Shown: positions 1-9,465, counted from the stretch's first letter. The stretch is 64,000 nucleotides of DNA from an uncultured Ectothiorhodospiraceae bacterium (GCA_937141935.1 CAKZQS010000009.1:2501-66500), one strand, 5' to 3'. The notes: a model not told the origin generated them from the sequence alone. Numbers and translations are program-made.

Positions 1-54
1 TTTCGTGACGTGCAACACCTTGGGTGAATTTTTTTGCCTGGCACAGGAAATCAG

Positions 55-1287
55 TCACTTAGGCTCGACGGCGCCCGCGGCCACGACCTCGACGCGCGCA
101 ATTCTGCGCTTGCCCACCTGGACCAGCACCGGACCACCCACGGGAATCGGGCGTTTCGGGTCTTCGACACGCTGCTGATCCAGCCGCACGGCGCCTTGTT
201 TGATCAGGCGCATCGCCTCCCCGCCGCTGGCGGCCAGGCCCGCCTCGCGCAACAGCTGCGGCAGACCCAGGCCGCTGGCGTCATGCGCCTGCACCCGGAG
301 CAGCTCCACGTCGTCGGGGATCTCCTGCTGCCGGAAGCGCGCCTCGAAGGCTTCGCGGGCCCGCGGCCCGGCGCCGGGCGCGTGATAGCGGTCCACGATT
401 TCACTCGCCAGCCCGAACTTGGCCTCCATCGGGTGCAAGCCGCCGCCGGCCACCGAGTCGCGCAAGCGCTGGATCGCCTCCAGGCTCTGTGCGCTGAGCA
501 GCTCGTAGTAACGCCACATCAAGGTGTCGGAGATCGACATCAGCTTGCCGAACATGTCGTCCGGCGCGTCCTGCACCCCGACATAGTTATTGAGCGACTT
601 GCTCATCTTCTGCACGCCGTCCAGGCCCTCGAGGATCGGCATGGTCATCACGACCTGCGGGTCCTGGCCATAGTCGGCCTGCAGCTGCCGACCCACCAGC
701 AGGTTGAAGAGCTGGTCGGTGCCGCCCAGTTCCACATCCGCCTGCAGGGCCACAGAGTCGTAGCCCTGCAGCAGCGGGTACAGAAACTCGTGGATGGCGA
801 TGGGCTGCCCGTTCTTGTAGCGATTGCTGAAGTCCTCCCGCTCCAGCATGCGCGCCACGGTGTGCCGCGCCGCGAGCTGCACCAGGTCGGCCGCCCCCAT
901 CGCACCCAGCCACTGTGAGTTCAGCACCACCCGCGTGCGCTCGGGGTCGAGGATCTTGAAGACCTGCTCTTTATAGGTATGCGCGTTGCGCGCCACGTCC
1001 TCTTCGGTCAGCGGCTTGCGGGTGACGTTTTTGCCCGTGGGGTCCCCGATGCGGCCGGTGAAGTCGCCGATCAGGAACACGACCTGGTGGCCCGCCTGCT
1101 GGAAGTGCCGCATCTTGTTCAGCAGCACGGTGTGCCCCAGGTGCAGGTCCGGCGCGGTAGGATCGAATCCGGCCTTTATAATGAGTGGTCGGGAATTTTT
1201 GGCCAGCTTGTCGGTCAGACCCCCCTCGGGAACCACTTGGGCCGCGCCGCGGACCAGCTCGGCCAGTTGCTCGTGCTGATCGCTCAT
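55..1287 (-). CDS. tyrS: Tyrosyl-tRNA synthetase
   Basis: Class I aminoacyl-tRNA synthetase that charges tRNA-Tyr in the cytoplasm. The HIGH-type motif is HLGH within [12 protein letters not shown], and the KMSKS loop is present as [10 protein letters not shown]. The C-terminal part looks like an S4 RNA-binding domain ([17 protein letters not shown]). At 410 aa it fits the TyrZ-like bacterial subclass. The ORF track begins five codons earlier (MGGDA); MSDQHEQ is taken as the start because families begin near here. It is divergent from the M23 peptidase gene, and the same neighbour set (M23 peptidase, anmK, erpA, argC) is found around tyrZ in Pseudomonas. Function is certain; the exact start is less so. 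Confidence 0.96.
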   Translation of the reverse strand: MSDQHEQLAELVRGAAQVVPEGGLTDKLAKNSRPLIIKAGFDPTAPDLHLGHTVLLNKMRHFQQAGHQVVFLIGDFTGRIGDPTGKNVTRKPLTEEDVARNAHTYKEQVFKILDPERTRVVLNSQWLGAMGAADLVQLAARHTVARMLEREDFSNRYKNGQPIAIHEFLYPLLQGYDSVALQADVELGGTDQLFNLLVGRQLQADYGQDPQVVMTMPILEGLDGVQKMSKSLNNYVGVQDAPDDMFGKLMSISDTLMWRYYELLSAQSLEAIQRLRDSVAGGGLHPMEAKFGLASEIVDRYHAPGAGPRAREAFEARFRQQEIPDDVELLRVQAHDASGLGLPQLLREAGLAASGGEAMRLIKQGAVRLDQQRVEDPKRPIPVGGPVLVQVGKRRIARVEVVAAGAVEPK

Positions 1288-1425
1288 CGCGTCGCCGCCC
1301 ACTTCACTGAAACTTGCACCATCTTGCTTAGAGTCCTTCTGAGCTGATCGCTCTATCCACTTGTTTCTTGTTGCTTTCCATCTGGCGCTGCCTTAGCATG
1401 TCGCCATACGGGGAGGAGAGTCGTT

Positions 1426-2919
1426 TTGACGAATCACCAGCGCGTTATTCTAGGCCACCCGGTCACGCCCCCACCGCCCCGGCGCATTGCAGCCCTGCTG
1501 CCCGCCGCCGTGGCCGTCGCGATCCTGGGTTTTCAGATTGACCGTGGGGACAGCCCGGACACCAACGAACGCAGCGAACGCCTACGGCAGATGAGCCCGG
1601 TGGCGCCGGCGCACGCCAGCCAGATCGAGAACGACGCGCTGTCGCTCGACGAAGCCACCGACCCCGCCGCGGCACAGACCTTCGACCTGCCCGAGGAGGG
1701 CATCGAAGTCGCCGCGGTCGGCGACGTGCCGGCCCCGATCATCAATCTCAAGCCGCTGGACCCGGCCGCGGCCGCCGCGCCGGAAGTCGAGCCCGAGCCC
1801 GCCGTCGAAGCCCAGCGCATCAGCGTCAAGCCCGGCGACAGCCTGTCGGGGCTGTTGAGCGCCGCCGGCGTGCGCGCCGAGGACTGGCTCGCGCTGGCCA
1901 AGATCGATGGCGATGCCCGCCGGCTGCGCACGCTGCGCCCGGGCGAGTCCTTCGACCTCGTGGTCGATGACGACGCCCGCCTGGTCTCCCTGGCCTACGC
2001 CCTGAGCCCGCTGGAGTCGCTGCACATCACGCGCGGCCCCAACGAGAGCTTCCTGCAGGCCCGCGTCGAGCGCCCCTACCGCACCCAGACCCACCAGCTC
2101 AGCGGCACGATTACCGACAGCCTGTATCTGTCGGCGCGGCAGATGGGGCTGAGTGACCGCATGGTCATGCAGCTGGCCGACATCTTCGCCTGGGACATCG
2201 ACTTCGAGCGCGACGTCCGCCGCGGCGACCGCCTGCAGGTCGTCTACGAGCAGGCCTACGAAATCGACGGCGAAGCGCCCCTGGGCAACCCGCGGGTCAT
2301 CGCCGTGCAGTACCAGCAACGCGACCGTGCGCTGCAGGCCGTCCACTTCACCCCCGCCGAAGGCCGCGCCGGCTACTTCAACGCCGACGGCCGGCCGATG
2401 CGCAAGGCCTTCCTGCGCACGCCGGTCGAGTTCACGCGCATCAGCTCGCGCTTCTCCAAGGCCCGCAAGCACCCGGTGCTGAACAAGATCCGCGCCCACC
2501 GTGGGGTGGATTACGCCGCCGGCCACGGCACCCCGATCCGGGCCACCGGCGACGCGCGTGTGGCCTTTGCCGGCACCAAGGGCGGCTACGGCCGCACGAT
2601 CGTGCTGGAGCACAACGGCAAGTACCGCACGCTGTACGCCCACATGTCGCGCTTTGCCCGCGGCCTGCGGCAGGGCAGCCGCGTCCGCCAGGGCGAAACC
2701 ATCGGCTATGTCGGTGCCTCCGGCCTGGCGACCGGCCCGCACCTGCACTACGAATTCCACGTCAACGGCGTGCATGTCGACCCGCTCGGCGTCGCGCTGC
2801 CCGCGGCGGACCCGCTGCCGAAGACCGAGATGCCGCGCTTCGCCGCCCATGCCGAGCCGCTGATTGCGCGCCTGGCGATGCTGGCGGCCGAGGACACGCT
2901 GGCCCAGGCCACGCCCTAG
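1426..2919 (+). CDS. M23-family peptidoglycan endopeptidase (MepM/YebA-like)
   Basis: Predicted periplasmic, membrane-anchored zinc endopeptidase that cleaves peptidoglycan cross-links. It starts with TTG at 1426, well placed behind a GGGGAGGAGAG ribosome-binding site. An N-terminal hydrophobic segment (residues ~20-37, AALLPAAVAVAILGF) follows a basic stretch and serves as signal anchor. A LysM/OapA-like region lies around residues 130-200 (ISVKPGDSLSGLL), and the LytM domain is C-terminal. Zn ligands are visible: H358 and D362 in HRGVD, and the HxH pair H439/H441 in GPHLHYEFH. The 497 aa length is close to E. coli MepM plus linkers. anmK starts 24 bp downstream, so cell-wall cleavage and anhydro-MurNAc recycling are probably co-transcribed. 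Confidence 0.93.
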   Translation: MTNHQRVILGHPVTPPPPRRIAALLPAAVAVAILGFQIDRGDSPDTNERSERLRQMSPVAPAHASQIENDALSLDEATDPAAAQTFDLPEEGIEVAAVGDVPAPIINLKPLDPAAAAAPEVEPEPAVEAQRISVKPGDSLSGLLSAAGVRAEDWLALAKIDGDARRLRTLRPGESFDLVVDDDARLVSLAYALSPLESLHITRGPNESFLQARVERPYRTQTHQLSGTITDSLYLSARQMGLSDRMVMQLADIFAWDIDFERDVRRGDRLQVVYEQAYEIDGEAPLGNPRVIAVQYQQRDRALQAVHFTPAEGRAGYFNADGRPMRKAFLRTPVEFTRISSRFSKARKHPVLNKIRAHRGVDYAAGHGTPIRATGDARVAFAGTKGGYGRTIVLEHNGKYRTLYAHMSRFARGLRQGSRVRQGETIGYVGASGLATGPHLHYEFHVNGVHVDPLGVALPAADPLPKTEMPRFAAHAEPLIARLAMLAAEDTLAQATP

Positions 2920-2943
2920 GCCCCGCCCGGGCCGGCCACCAGC

Positions 2944-4041
2944 ATGAGCGAGGTCTGGCTGGGCCTGATGTCCGGCACCAGCGTCGACGCCATCGACGCC
3001 GTGGCCATCCGCGCGACCGCGGCCGACGCCCGGCCGGAGCTGCTGGCCCATGTCCAGCACCCCTGGCCCGCCGGGCTGCAGCAGCGCCTGCAGGCCCTGC
3101 CACGCATGCAGCAGGGCTGCGACTGGGCCGAGTGGCTGCGACTGGACAAGGCCGTGGCCGAGGAACACGCGCGGGCCGTGCAGCGATTGCGGGAGCAGTG
3201 CCCCGAGGCGGCCCAGGCCCGCGCCGTTGGTTTTCACGGCCAGACGCTGTACCACGCCCCCGACGACGGCAATACCCTGCAGATCGGCAGCGGCGCGCAC
3301 CTCGCCGCCGCGTGCGGGCTCGATGTCATTGCCGACTTCCGCCGCGCCGACATGGCCGCCGGGGGCCAGGGCGCGCCCCTGGCCTGCGTGCTGCACGCGC
3401 CCCTCTTTGGGCAGCTGGCCGAGCGGGTGGCCGTGCTGAACCTGGGCGGCATCGCCAACGCCACGCTGATCGAGCGGGGCGACACCCGCGCCGGCTTTGA
3501 TACCGGCCCGGCCAATGGCCTGATGGATGCCTGGTGCCAACACCACTGGCAGGTGGCTTTCGACGCCGACGGCGCCCGGGCCCGCCAGGGCCGGCTGTTA
3601 CCCGAGCTGCTGGCGGCCTGCCTCGCCGAGCCCTACTTCGCCCGCAGCGGGCCGCGGTCCACGGGCCGGGAATACTTTCACCTCGACTGGCTGGCGCCGC
3701 ATCTGCGCGGCGACGAGGGCCCGCTGGATGTGCTGCGCACGCTGCTGGCGCTGACCGTCCGCAGCGTGGCCGACGCGCTGGCCGCGCACGGGCCGCAATG
3801 CGTGGTGCTGGTGGGCGGCGGCAGCCGCAATTCGCTGTTGCGCGAAGAGCTGGCCGCGGCGCTGGCGCCGGCGCGCCTGCTGGACAGCGGGGCGCAGGGC
3901 TGGCCGGCGGAGGCCATTGAAGCCGGCAGTTTTGCCTGGATGGCCATGCGCCACTGCGCCGGGTTGCCGGCCAACCTGCCGGCCGTGACCGGCGCCCGTC
4001 GGGCCGTGTGCCTGGGCGCCCGCTATCCGGCGCCCGCCTGA
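2944..4041 (+). CDS. anmK: Anhydro-N-acetylmuramic acid kinase
   Basis: Phosphorylates and hydrates 1,6-anhydro-MurNAc released from the murein sacculus, feeding it into the recycling pathway toward GlcNAc-6-P. The protein opens with the signature GLMSGTSVDAID (ATP-binding loop of the ASKHA fold). It also carries GFHGQTLYHAP, NLGGIANAT and the C-terminal LVGGGSRNSLL phosphate/adenosine motif. The length of 365 aa matches the family. It lies 24 bp after the M23 endopeptidase and converges on erpA, whose stop lies 31 bp away. This order is conserved in Pseudomonas. Confidence 0.97.
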   Translation: MSEVWLGLMSGTSVDAIDAVAIRATAADARPELLAHVQHPWPAGLQQRLQALPRMQQGCDWAEWLRLDKAVAEEHARAVQRLREQCPEAAQARAVGFHGQTLYHAPDDGNTLQIGSGAHLAAACGLDVIADFRRADMAAGGQGAPLACVLHAPLFGQLAERVAVLNLGGIANATLIERGDTRAGFDTGPANGLMDAWCQHHWQVAFDADGARARQGRLLPELLAACLAEPYFARSGPRSTGREYFHLDWLAPHLRGDEGPLDVLRTLLALTVRSVADALAAHGPQCVVLVGGGSRNSLLREELAAALAPARLLDSGAQGWPAEAIEAGSFAWMAMRHCAGLPANLPAVTGARRAVCLGARYPAPA

Positions 4042-4072
4042 GCGGGTGCCCGCTGCCGCCGGCGGCCGGGCT

Positions 4073-4444
4073 TCAGATCGAGAAGGAGGAGCCGCAGCCG
4101 CAGGTGGTGCTGGCGTTGGGGTTGCGGATCACGAACTGTGCGCCGTTGACGTCGTCGCGGTAGTCGATTTCGGCCCCTTCGAGGTATACGACGCTCATGG
4201 GGTCGATCAGCAGGCGCACACCCAGGGTGTCCACCGCGGTGTCGTCTTCGGCCTGCTCGTCTTCAAAGCTGAAGCCGTACTGAAAACCCGAGCAGCCACC
4301 ACCGGTCACGAAGACCCGCAGCTTCAGGTCATCGCGCTCCTCGTTTTCCATCAGCTCGCTGACCTTGCGCGCGGCCTGCTCGGTGAATACCACCGCTGCG
4401 TCCATCGCCGCATCTGTTGCCGCGTCCGTCGTTGCCGTTGTCAT
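4073..4444 (-). CDS. erpA: A-type iron-sulfur carrier ErpA
   Basis: Delivers Fe-S clusters to target proteins. It carries the three conserved cysteines of the A-type (HesB/IscA) fold: C51 in GGGCSGFQY and C115/C117 in [11 protein letters not shown] at the C-terminus. The 123 aa chain has a low-complexity N-terminal extension (repeated TDAA/DAA units) before the conserved [11 protein letters not shown]. Its ATG overlaps the stop of the upstream DUF6776 gene (ATGA), so it is the third gene of argC-DUF6776-erpA. This position next to argC/anmK is typical of ErpA rather than IscA or SufA. Confidence 0.95.
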   Translation of the reverse strand: MTTATTDAATDAAMDAAVVFTEQAARKVSELMENEERDDLKLRVFVTGGGCSGFQYGFSFEDEQAEDDTAVDTLGVRLLIDPMSVVYLEGAEIDYRDDVNGAQFVIRNPNASTTCGCGSSFSI

Positions 4445-5136
4445 CGCTCGGCCTCCAAATCTGCCCAGGGCATTGATTTTACTATGGGGGCGGCCCCGCG
4501 CGGATCAATGGTCGCGATCAGCCGCTCGGGCGTGAACCCCCGTGGCAGCCGCAACTCCGCCTCCCATTCCTGGAAGTGGCGCAAGCGGAAGCGCTCGGCC
4601 GGCGGCGGGCCGGCCAGCAGCTCGCTGATGGGGGTCTCCACCACCTTGTCACCGCGGCGGCCGCGCAGGCGCATGGCCAGCGTGCCCTCCACCACGCGGT
4701 TCTGCGGGCCGGCGCGCACCAGCACGGCCCGCAGCAACACGCGCTCGCTGTCCAGCGCGCTCCATTCCACCCGGTGCAGACGCAGCCCTTCGCTGTCGCC
4801 ATCGGCGCGCATCAGCCCGCGGTAGAACTCCAGCTCGGCGCGCAGCTCGGCCTGCTCCGAGGTCAGCTCGGCCACGCTGTCGCGCAGCGAGATGCGGGCC
4901 TCGCGACATTGGGCCAGCGCGGGCGCACAGCCCGCCGGGGCCAGGCCGGGCGCCACGGCCACGGCCTCCACCTCCGCAGCCTCGCCGGACCCGGTCACCG
5001 GCGCGATCACCGCGGCCGGCAGCGGCTGCGCCCGCTGCGCCTGCAGCGCGCCCATGTGCTCGCCGAGCAGGAAGCCCAGCACGCCGGTCAGGGCCGCCAG
5101 GACCGCGGCCGTAATGGCGCTGCCGACGCGCCTCAA
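4441..5136 (-). CDS. DUF6776-type membrane-anchored coiled-coil protein
   Basis: Function unknown. A single N-terminal membrane segment ([26 protein letters not shown]) is followed by a low-complexity linker and a helical, coiled-coil-like stretch ([27 protein letters not shown]). A C-terminal beta-rich domain ends near PWADLEAER. The ORF track extends the frame far into argC. The supported start is TTG at 5136, which overlaps the argC stop as TTGA and places the transmembrane segment at the N-terminus, giving 231 aa. It occupies the PA0664-like slot between argC and erpA in Pseudomonas. The start is inferred from the overlap. Confidence 0.8.
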   Translation of the reverse strand: MRRVGSAITAAVLAALTGVLGFLLGEHMGALQAQRAQPLPAAVIAPVTGSGEAAEVEAVAVAPGLAPAGCAPALAQCREARISLRDSVAELTSEQAELRAELEFYRGLMRADGDSEGLRLHRVEWSALDSERVLLRAVLVRAGPQNRVVEGTLAMRLRGRRGDKVVETPISELLAGPPPAERFRLRHFQEWEAELRLPRGFTPERLIATIDPRGAAPIVKSMPWADLEAER

Positions 5137-6155
5137 GGCAGCGGGCCGATGGCCGGCACGCCGGTGTCCTCGGGCCAGCCGTACATGCGGTTCAGGCATT
5201 GCACCGCCTGCCCCGAGGCGCCTTTGACCAGATTGTCGATGACGCTCAGCACCACCAGCCGCCCGTCGCGCTCGCGCAGCGCCAGGTGCGTGCTGTTGCT
5301 GGCACGCACATCGCGGGTGGCCGGGTGCGCACCGGGCTCGCGCACGCGCACGAAGGGCGCACCCGCGTAGTAATCGGCGTACAGCTGCTGCCAATCGACC
5401 CCGGATTGGCGCGGCCGCAGGTACACGGTCGCGTGGATGCCACGGATCATCGGCACCAGATGCGGCTGGAAGTAGACGGCGGCCGGCGCGCCGGCGATGC
5501 GGCTCAGCTCCTGCGCGATTTCCGGCTGGTGTCGGTGGCCGGCGCTGCCGTAGGCCGAAAAGCTGTCGCCGGCTTCGCTGAGCGTCAGGTGGACCTTGCT
5601 ACCGCGGCCGGCGCCGCTGAGGCCGGTCTTGCAGTCGGCGATGATGTCCTGCGGATCCACCAGCCCCGCCGCCAAGGCGGGGGCCACCGCCAGCTCGACG
5701 GCGGTGGGGTAGCAGCCGGCGCAGGCGATCAGCCGCGCGCCAGCAAAATCGGCATCGCTCAGCTCGGGCAGGCCGTAGACGGCCTCGGCCAGCAGCTGCG
5801 GCGCCGCGTGCTCCACGCCGTACCAGTCGGCAAAGGTCTGCGCGTCGCGCAGGCGGAAGTCCGCCGACAGGTCGACCACGCGGCAGCCCGCGTCGAGCAC
5901 CTCGGGCACCTTGTACATGGCGGTGGCGTGGGGCGTGGCGAAAAACACCACGTCATGCGCCGCCCAGTCCACGGCATCCGGGTCGACAAAGCGCAGGCCC
6001 TGGCCGCTGAAATTGGGGTACACGCTGGCCACATCGGCACCGGCCTCGGCGCGCGAGGTCAGCGCCCCCAGCCGCACCTGCGGGTGCGCCAGCAACAAAC
6101 GGATCAGCTCGGCCCCGGCGTAGCCCGAGGCCCCGACGATGGCGGCGGTAATCAT
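5133..6155 (-). CDS. argC: N-acetyl-gamma-glutamyl-phosphate reductase
   Basis: NADPH-dependent reduction of N-acetylglutamyl-phosphate, the third step of arginine biosynthesis. The N-terminal Rossmann motif is MITAAIVGASGYAGAEL. The catalytic cysteine is C148 in CAGCYPTAVEL, and the conserved histidine region is YGSAGHRHQPEI. Starting at MITAAI instead of the longer track ORF gives the family-typical 340 aa. It heads the argC-DUF6776-erpA run and is divergent from the CLC gene with only 30 bp between the two start codons, so their promoters must overlap the neighbouring coding sequences. Confidence 0.96.
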   Translation of the reverse strand: MITAAIVGASGYAGAELIRLLLAHPQVRLGALTSRAEAGADVASVYPNFSGQGLRFVDPDAVDWAAHDVVFFATPHATAMYKVPEVLDAGCRVVDLSADFRLRDAQTFADWYGVEHAAPQLLAEAVYGLPELSDADFAGARLIACAGCYPTAVELAVAPALAAGLVDPQDIIADCKTGLSGAGRGSKVHLTLSEAGDSFSAYGSAGHRHQPEIAQELSRIAGAPAAVYFQPHLVPMIRGIHATVYLRPRQSGVDWQQLYADYYAGAPFVRVREPGAHPATRDVRASNSTHLALRERDGRLVVLSVIDNLVKGASGQAVQCLNRMYGWPEDTGVPAIGPLP

Positions 6156-6185
6156 CGCGCGCACTCCCGCGAGCAAAAGGGGACA

Positions 6186-7991
6186 ATGGGCGCGCAACTT
6201 AGCACGCCGACGATGAACTGGGCCTCGATACTCCCTGCGCTGCGCGAACGCCTGCTGCCCCAGGAACAGCCGCTAACGCTGACACAGCTGGCGCTGCTCG
6301 GCGCGGTTGTGGGCGCGCTCGCGGGTCTGGCCATCAGCGGGCTGCACTGGCTGATCGACGCCGCGCGGCTGCTGCTGGCCGCCGCCCAGGGCCGGGTCGA
6401 GGGCGAGTGGGGCGATGGCTGGCGCATCTTTCTGACCACCGCCGGCGGCGGGCTGCTGCTGGGGCTGTGCTACCAGGCGGTCAAGCCGCGCCACCGCCAT
6501 GGCGGCTTCGTGCACATCATCGAACGCCTGACCTACCACCAGGGCGCCTTTCCCAGCCGTAACGCCTGGCTGCAGATGCTCGGCACCGCGCTGGCCACCG
6601 CCACGCACCAGGCCGTGGGCCGCGAGGGCGCGGCCGCCCATATGGGCGCCTATGCCGGCAGCTGGATGGGCACCCGCCTGGGCGTGCCCACCGCCAGCCT
6701 GCGCACGCTGGTGGGCTGCGGGGCCGCGGCCGGCATCTCGGCCTCCTTCAATACCCCGCTGGCCGGCGTGATCTTCATCATGGAGGTCATCGTCGCCGAG
6801 TACACGGTGGTTGGCCTGGCGCCGGGCATCATCGCCGCCGTCAGCGCAAATGCCGTGGCCCACCTGTGGCTGCAATCGCACCCGGCGCTGATCGCCAACG
6901 CCAGCACGCTCGCCTCGCTGGGCGAGCTGCCCTACCTGGTGCTGATGGGCATCCTGCTCGGGCTCGTGGCCCGCTGGTACCTGGACGTGGCCGCCGAGGC
7001 CACCGCCCGGATGCGCAGCTGGCCGGTGTGGCTGTCGATGACGGCCGTGGGGCTGCTCACCGCGCTGGGCGCCGTGTCGGTGACCGAGCTGGTCGACAAC
7101 GGCTTTGGCGTCATCAATGCCGCGCTGGCCGCGGAGCTGAGCCTGTCGACTGCCGCCAGCCTGGCCGGCCTGATGCTGCTGTGCTCGGCGCTGGCCATCG
7201 CGGCGGGGCTGCCCGGTGGGGTCATCATGCCCTGCATGCTCAGTGGCGCCTGCCTGGGCCTGGTGCTGGGCGTGGTGGGCGCCGAACTCAGCGGGGGGCC
7301 GGTGTCCGACCCCGGTGTCTACGCGCTGCTGGGGCTGGGCGCCATGGTGGCCGCGGTGCTGCAGGCGCCGCTGACGGCGCTGGTGATGGTGGTCGAGCTG
7401 TCCTCGCGCACGCAGATCCTGATGCCGGCGATGCTGGTGGTGGTCACCGCCGTACTGGCCGCGCGCTCGGGGCGCAGCACCGCCTCGGTGTTCGCGCTGG
7501 TGCTGCGCAACCGCGGCCTGGACTACCGCAACGACCCGGTGAGCCAGTCGCTGCGCCGCATCAGCGTGATGGCCGCCATGAGCCGGCGCTTCGTTCGCGC
7601 CGAGCCGCGCCTGGGGCTGGCGCAGGCGCGCGCCCTGCTGGCCGAACACCCCGACTGGATTATCGTTGCCCCCGAGGGCGCGCCACGCTTCGCGCTGGCC
7701 GCGGCCGACCTGCTGCGCGCCTGCAACGCCCTGGAGCAGCCCGGCGAGACCGAGCGCGAGGGCACGGAGGACGAAGCGCGCGAGGAGCCCACGGTCGATC
7801 TGGTCAAGATCCCCGGCGAACGCCGGCGCCTGGCCAGCGTGCACCTGCGGGCCTCGCTGCAGGAGGCCTGGGACACGCTGCGCGAGCAGGAAGTCGAGGC
7901 GCTGGTGGTCGAGCGGCCCACCCACAAGAGCCAGATCACCGTCTACGGCGTACTCACGCGCGAGGCCGTGGACGGGGCCTACCGCACCTGA
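6186..7991 (+). CDS. CLC-family chloride channel/transporter with C-terminal CBS-like region
   Basis: Polytopic inner-membrane anion transporter. Start at ATG 6186, just behind AAAAGGGG, gives 601 aa. CLC signatures in order: GREGAAAHMG (gating glutamate E147), FNTPLAGVIFIMEV (GxFxP-type helix N), and GLPGGVIMPCMLSGACLG. The first anion-coordinating motif (GSGIP in ClcA) is replaced by HGGFVHI. The position matching the internal proton-pathway glutamate (E203 of E. coli ClcA) is V201. The cytoplasmic C-terminus (about residue 455 on) contains an acidic insert (ETEREGTEDEAREE) and resembles a divergent CBS pair. Family assignment is firm; channel versus exchanger behaviour is open. Confidence 0.9.
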   Translation: MGAQLSTPTMNWASILPALRERLLPQEQPLTLTQLALLGAVVGALAGLAISGLHWLIDAARLLLAAAQGRVEGEWGDGWRIFLTTAGGGLLLGLCYQAVKPRHRHGGFVHIIERLTYHQGAFPSRNAWLQMLGTALATATHQAVGREGAAAHMGAYAGSWMGTRLGVPTASLRTLVGCGAAAGISASFNTPLAGVIFIMEVIVAEYTVVGLAPGIIAAVSANAVAHLWLQSHPALIANASTLASLGELPYLVLMGILLGLVARWYLDVAAEATARMRSWPVWLSMTAVGLLTALGAVSVTELVDNGFGVINAALAAELSLSTAASLAGLMLLCSALAIAAGLPGGVIMPCMLSGACLGLVLGVVGAELSGGPVSDPGVYALLGLGAMVAAVLQAPLTALVMVVELSSRTQILMPAMLVVVTAVLAARSGRSTASVFALVLRNRGLDYRNDPVSQSLRRISVMAAMSRRFVRAEPRLGLAQARALLAEHPDWIIVAPEGAPRFALAAADLLRACNALEQPGETEREGTEDEAREEPTVDLVKIPGERRRLASVHLRASLQEAWDTLREQEVEALVVERPTHKSQITVYGVLTREAVDGAYRT

Positions 7992-8052
7992 GCGCGCGGC
8001 CGGGGTTGCGCCGGCGCGCTATGCTGCGCGCGCACTTGCCGCCCACCCGCCA

Positions 8053-8478
8053 ATGCTCTGGGTCAAAGCCTTTCACCTCATCTTCATGGTGACCTGGTTC
8101 GCCGGGCTGTTCTACCTGCCCCGGCTGTTCGTCTACCACGCCGAGATGGCGGCCACCGACCAGCAAGGCCATGCCCGATTTTTGGTTATGGAGCGGCGCC
8201 TGCTGGCCATTACCCACATCGGCGGTGTGCTGACGCTGGGTTTCGGCCTGTGGCTGCTCCTGGGCTGGCGCGCGGCGCTGATCCAGGTGGGCTGGTTCCA
8301 GGCCAAGCTGGCGCTGGTTGCGCTGCTGGTGGGCTACCACCTGTGGTGCGCGCGCCTGGTCGGCGACTTTCGCAGCGCCCGCAACCGCCACAGCAGCCGC
8401 TGGTATCGCGTGTTTAACGAGGGCCCCGCGCTGCTGCTGATCGCCATCGTGTTGCTGGCGGTACTCAAGCCCTACTAG
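8053..8478 (+). CDS. hemJ: HemJ-type protoporphyrinogen oxidase
   Basis: Predicted inner-membrane protein converting protoporphyrinogen IX to protoporphyrin IX in heme synthesis. The 141 aa chain begins MLWVKAFHLIFMVTWFAGLFYLPRL, with the conserved N-terminal histidine (FHLIF) and several transmembrane helices. The conserved lysine lies in GWFQAKLALV, and the typical end is RVFNEGPALLLIAIVLLAVLKPY. The ATG at 8053 was chosen over the much longer track ORF because it gives the exact family N-terminus and length. It sits 61 bp after the CLC gene and converges on bfr. Confidence 0.93.
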   Translation: MLWVKAFHLIFMVTWFAGLFYLPRLFVYHAEMAATDQQGHARFLVMERRLLAITHIGGVLTLGFGLWLLLGWRAALIQVGWFQAKLALVALLVGYHLWCARLVGDFRSARNRHSSRWYRVFNEGPALLLIAIVLLAVLKPY

Positions 8479-8531
8479 GCCGCGGCCTCGGCTTGCGGCG
8501 GGCGCCGCACTGGCGCCGCACGGGCGCCAAC

Positions 8532-8562
8532 GCCGCTGCGGGTGCCGGGCACCCGCGGCGGC
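8532..8562. terminator. Long hairpin between convergent hemJ and bfr
   Basis: Near-perfect 15-bp inverted repeat (GCCGCTGCGGGTGCC and its complement with one wobble) separated by a single base, so the real loop is a little larger. It lies between the hemJ stop and the bfr stop. No T-run follows on either strand, so it is either a poor intrinsic terminator or an mRNA 3'-end stabiliser shared by the two convergent genes. Confidence 0.45.
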
Positions 8563-8570
8563 GCGCCGGC

Positions 8571-9062
8571 TTAGCCGTGATCGGGCTCTTCGATGGCGCC
8601 CATGGCCGACTGCAGGTAGTTCTGCTCGCCCAGGCTGTCCATCAGGCTGAGCTGCGTCTCGATCCAGTCGATGTGATGCTCCTCACCCTCCTGGATACGC
8701 ACGAAAATCTCGCGGGTCACGTAGTCGCCCACCGATTCGCAGTAGCCGATGGCCTCCTTGTACAGCGCGTGGCCCTCGTGCTCGGCCTGCAGGTCGGCCT
8801 CCAGGCATTCGCGCACGTTCTCGCCAATCCGCAAGCGGCCGATGTCCTGCAGATTGGGCAGGCCGTCGAGCAGCAGGATGCGCTGGGTCAGCACATCCGC
8901 ATGCTTCATCTCGTCGATGGATTCTTCGTACTCCACCTTGCCCAGGGCCTTGAAACCCCAGTTTTCGAACATGCGCGCATGCAGGAAGTACTGATTGATG
9001 GCCGTCAGCTCGTTCTTGAGCCCGGCGTTGAGGTATTCCAGGACCTTGGGATCGCCTTTCAT
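8571..9062 (-). CDS. bfr: Bacterioferritin (heme-binding iron-storage ferritin)
   Basis: Forms a 24-mer shell that oxidises and stores iron. All key residues are present: ferroxidase ligands E18, E51 and H54, the second half-site in EGEEHHIDW, and the heme-coordinating M52 in DEMKHAD. It is therefore of the heme-binding, catalytically complete type. Length is 163 aa. It lies downstream of bfd on the same strand with about 125 bp between them, so it probably has its own promoter. That gap is AT-rich for this genome (TTTTTATTGGCTTATTTAG) and contains a weak Fur-like sequence. Confidence 0.97.
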   Translation of the reverse strand: MKGDPKVLEYLNAGLKNELTAINQYFLHARMFENWGFKALGKVEYEESIDEMKHADVLTQRILLLDGLPNLQDIGRLRIGENVRECLEADLQAEHEGHALYKEAIGYCESVGDYVTREIFVRIQEGEEHHIDWIETQLSLMDSLGEQNYLQSAMGAIEEPDHG

Positions 9063-9189
9063 GGGGGTGCTCCGAATTGCAATGCCCCATTGTAGCGCAG
9101 CCTCGTGGCGCCGACAATCTAAGCGGTTGTTTTTATTGGCTTATTTAGTGGCAATCACTGCGATTCGCATTCGCAGCCGCGGGCCGGGC

Positions 9190-9438
9190 TCAGGCGACCT
9201 GCGAGGCCGGGTTGGCCGTTGCCACGCTGCCCGCCAGCGCATTGCGCGCCGCCGGCGTGGGCTCGGCCTGTTGCAGTGCCTCGTTGAGCACGTCGCGGGC
9301 GGTGCACAGGCACTTGCCACAACGGGTGCCACAGCGCGTGGCCATGCACAAACCCTTGACCGAGCGCACCCCTTCGCGCGCGCACTGCGCGATGCGCTTG
9401 TCGTTCACGTTGTGGCAGATGCATACGATCATGCGCAT
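9190..9438 (-). CDS. bfd: Bacterioferritin-associated ferredoxin
   Basis: Small [2Fe-2S] protein that docks on Bfr and reduces its core iron for release. The BFD-like cluster cysteines are visible in MIVCICHNVND and in GTRCGKCLC, the fold being about 55 aa followed by an alanine-rich tail (to 82 aa). The track ORF begins 18 codons upstream, across a Fur-like box. The start is therefore set at ATG 9438 (MRMIVCICH); ATG 9432 (MIVCICH) is equally possible. It precedes bfr in the same direction, the usual arrangement. Confidence 0.92.
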   Translation of the reverse strand: MRMIVCICHNVNDKRIAQCAREGVRSVKGLCMATRCGTRCGKCLCTARDVLNEALQQAEPTPAARNALAGSVATANPASQVA

Positions 9439-9446
9439 AGTGAAAT

Positions 9447-9465
9447 GCAAATGCGAATGATTGTC
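9447..9465. promoter_or_regulatory. Candidate Fur box upstream of bfd
   Basis: GCAAATGCGAATGATTGTC matches 13 of 19 positions of the E. coli Fur consensus GATAATGATAATCATTATC, counted by eye. It lies 8 bp upstream of the bfd start, where a bound repressor would overlap the promoter. A weaker related sequence lies near 9155-9175 ahead of bfr. bfd is a classic Fur-repressed gene. Binding is inferred. Confidence 0.55.

Noticed and set aside
1582-3546. 654-aa minus-strand ORF over the M23 peptidase and anmK
   Set aside because: GC-rich shadow; the plus strand carries two recognisable genes with catalytic motifs.
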